From positions 1-8,151 of the forward strand of contig URNF01000097.1 of the NCBI GenBank assembly GCA_900549155.1: DNA of 8,151 nt. The letters run 5' to 3'. This stretch comes from an uncultured Oscillospiraceae bacterium (GTDB taxonomy: Bacteria > Bacillota > Clostridia > Oscillospirales > Acutalibacteraceae). The position numbers were made by a program, and so were the translations under genes. Below, piece after piece: positions 6,054-8,151 of this stretch (positions are counted from its first letter, which is position 1; the number at the start of each line of letters is the position of its first letter). The notes beneath the pieces are model-generated. The model worked only from the letters and a program-made list of their open reading frames with translations. It did no database searches and was not told the origin of the DNA.

Positions 6054-7364
6054 ATGGAATTGTTGACACAGGCGCCCCGCGGCACAGAGGATGTGCTGCC
6101 GCAGGACAGCTATAAATGGCAGTATGTGGAACGCACGGCACTGGACGTGGCGCACGACTTCGGTTTCCGCGAAATGCGCACGCCGGTTTTCGAGCATACG
6201 CCGCTGTTTCTGCGCTCGGTGGGCGAAACCACCGATGTGGTGCAGAAAGAGATGTATACCTTTGAGGACAAGGGCGGTCGGTCGATCACCCTGCGCCCCG
6301 AGGGGACGGCAGGTGCGGCGCGCGCCCTTTTGGAGCACGGTCTGCACAACGGCACGCTGCCCGTCAAGGCGTCCTATGTCACCTCCTGCTATCGCTATGA
6401 AAAGGCACAGAAAGGACGTCTGCGCGAATTTCACCAGTTCGGCGTCGAATGCTTCGGCGCCGCCGCGCCGCAGGCGGATGCAGAGATCATCCTGCTCGGA
6501 CACACGATCTTTGAAAATCTCGATGTCAAGGGCGTAACGCTGCGGCTCAATTCTATCGGCTGCCCGACCTGCCGCGCGAAATACTATGAAACGCTCAAGG
6601 CTTATTTTGCCGACAGACGGGATGACCTTTGTGAGACCTGCCGCGATCGGCTGGAGCGCAACCCGATGCGTATTCTCGATTGCAAATCCCCGACCTGTGC
6701 CGCCATCGCGGCGGACGCGCCGGTGGTGCTCGATTATCTTTGCGACGACTGCCGCAACCATTTTGAGGCGGTCAAGGATTGTCTTGCGGCGGCGGAGTTG
6801 CCGTTCACCGTCGATCCGCACATCGTGCGCGGACTCGACTATTACACCCGCACCGTGTTCGAATTTGTCGCCGACGACGGGCTGACCGTGTGCGGCGGCG
6901 GACGCTATGACGGACTGATTGAGGAGCTGGGCGGGCCGCATCTGCCGTCTCTCGGCTTCGGACTGGGGCTTGAGCGCCTTTTGATGGTGATGGAAGCGCA
7001 CAACGCCAAGTTCCCGCAGGAGGACGTCCCCGAGGTCTATTTTGCGCCCATGGGCGATGCGGCGGCAAGGCGCTGCTTTGCAATCGCGTCGAAGCTGCGC
7101 GAGGGCGGCGTTGCCGTCGAGACCGACATTGTCGGCAGAGGGCTGAAGGCGCAGATGAAATATGCCGACAAACGCGGCGCGCGGTTCACGATCGTGGTGG
7201 GTGACAACGAGCTTCAGACCGGTGTGGCGCAGATGAAGAATATGCAGACCGGTGAGACCGAGGAGGTTTTGCTGGACGACAGCTTATATACCACGCTGTA
7301 CAATAAGTCGCTGGATCGCCAGCTGGCGGGCATGGCGGATCTTTTCGGCAGTGTGGCGGAATAA
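6054..7364 (+). CDS. hisS: Histidyl-tRNA synthetase
   Basis: 436 residues, normal for bacterial HisRS, a class II synthetase that charges tRNA-His in the cytoplasm. In order: the N-terminal APRGTEDVLP segment, motif 1 around MRTPVFEHTPLF, motif 2 with CYRYEKAQKGRLREFHQFGVE (motif Arg at 114), the histidine-binding RGLDYYTRTVFEF (Arg259, Tyr263-Tyr264), motif 3 GLGLERLLM with Arg308, and the C-terminal anticodon-binding domain (about 325-436) with VYFAPMG, GRGLKAQMKYADKRGA and a DNELQTG segment. A cysteine-rich insert carries four pairs (170/173, 193/196, 210/215, 230/233), as known in clostridial HisRS and possibly metal-binding. Spacing to mgsA is only 19 bp, so there is no room for a T-box leader directly upstream. 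The next gene is aspS, the hisS-aspS pairing seen in many Firmicutes. Confidence 0.97.
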   Translation: MELLTQAPRGTEDVLPQDSYKWQYVERTALDVAHDFGFREMRTPVFEHTPLFLRSVGETTDVVQKEMYTFEDKGGRSITLRPEGTAGAARALLEHGLHNGTLPVKASYVTSCYRYEKAQKGRLREFHQFGVECFGAAAPQADAEIILLGHTIFENLDVKGVTLRLNSIGCPTCRAKYYETLKAYFADRRDDLCETCRDRLERNPMRILDCKSPTCAAIAADAPVVLDYLCDDCRNHFEAVKDCLAAAELPFTVDPHIVRGLDYYTRTVFEFVADDGLTVCGGGRYDGLIEELGGPHLPSLGFGLGLERLLMVMEAHNAKFPQEDVPEVYFAPMGDAAARRCFAIASKLREGGVAVETDIVGRGLKAQMKYADKRGARFTIVVGDNELQTGVAQMKNMQTGETEEVLLDDSLYTTLYNKSLDRQLAGMADLFGSVAE

Positions 7365-7383
7365 GGAAAGAGGATTGGGAAAC

Positions 7384-8151
<768 letters not shown>

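Noticed and set aside
6561..6755. Eight-cysteine insert in HisRS as a novel metal domain
   Set aside because: A similar paired-cysteine insert occurs in known clostridial HisRS sequences as I recall them, so it is a lineage feature and not new.

Overview
The window is a compact, single-direction (+ strand) stretch of a GC-rich bacterial chromosome. It carries the cell-elongation genes mreB-mreC-mreD and a class B penicillin-binding protein, followed by a minD-like ATPase, a methylglyoxal synthase family gene and two aminoacyl-tRNA synthetase genes. A maf 3' end enters on the left and aspS runs off the right edge. Purine-rich GAGG-type ribosome binding sites, GTG starts, the maf-mreBCD-PBP2-minD-mgsA order and a cysteine-rich HisRS insert point to a Gram-positive Clostridia-like organism, possibly a high-GC Oscillospirales/Ruminococcaceae relative. 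This placement is inference; there is no rRNA or other direct marker.

Layout: the maf 3' end (1-168) is followed by a ~100 bp AT-rich spacer with a near-consensus sigma-A promoter (177-205). The elongasome genes follow: mreB (272-1282), a 76 bp spacer with a hairpin, mreC (1359-2198), mreD (2211-2756) and mrdA/PBP2 (2772-4811). A second well-formed promoter with an extended -10 (4818-4846) precedes minD-like (4872-5612), mgsA-like (5630-6034), hisS (6054-7364) and aspS (7384 to the end). Spacers are 12-19 bp except before mreC (76 bp) and before minD (60 bp). No gene-free stretch exceeds 300 bases, and I see no tRNA, rRNA, CRISPR array, insertion sequence or repeat family.

How the genes work together: MreB filaments, MreC and MreD organise lateral wall synthesis by PBP2, so the first block is the core of the rod/elongation machinery. 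Its usual partner RodA is not in the window. The second block mixes a spatial-regulator ATPase, a central-metabolism enzyme family member and translation genes, probably co-transcribed.

The most unusual points are in the second block. The MgsA homologue has a good methylglyoxal synthase scaffold but carries Ala, Asn and Thr where the family has its catalytic Asp71, Asp91 and His98 (E. coli numbering), so it may be catalytically dead or repurposed. The MinD-like protein lies next to neither minC nor minE and ends before the amphipathic membrane-targeting helix expected at a MinD C-terminus. Otherwise the window is ordinary conserved housekeeping sequence.
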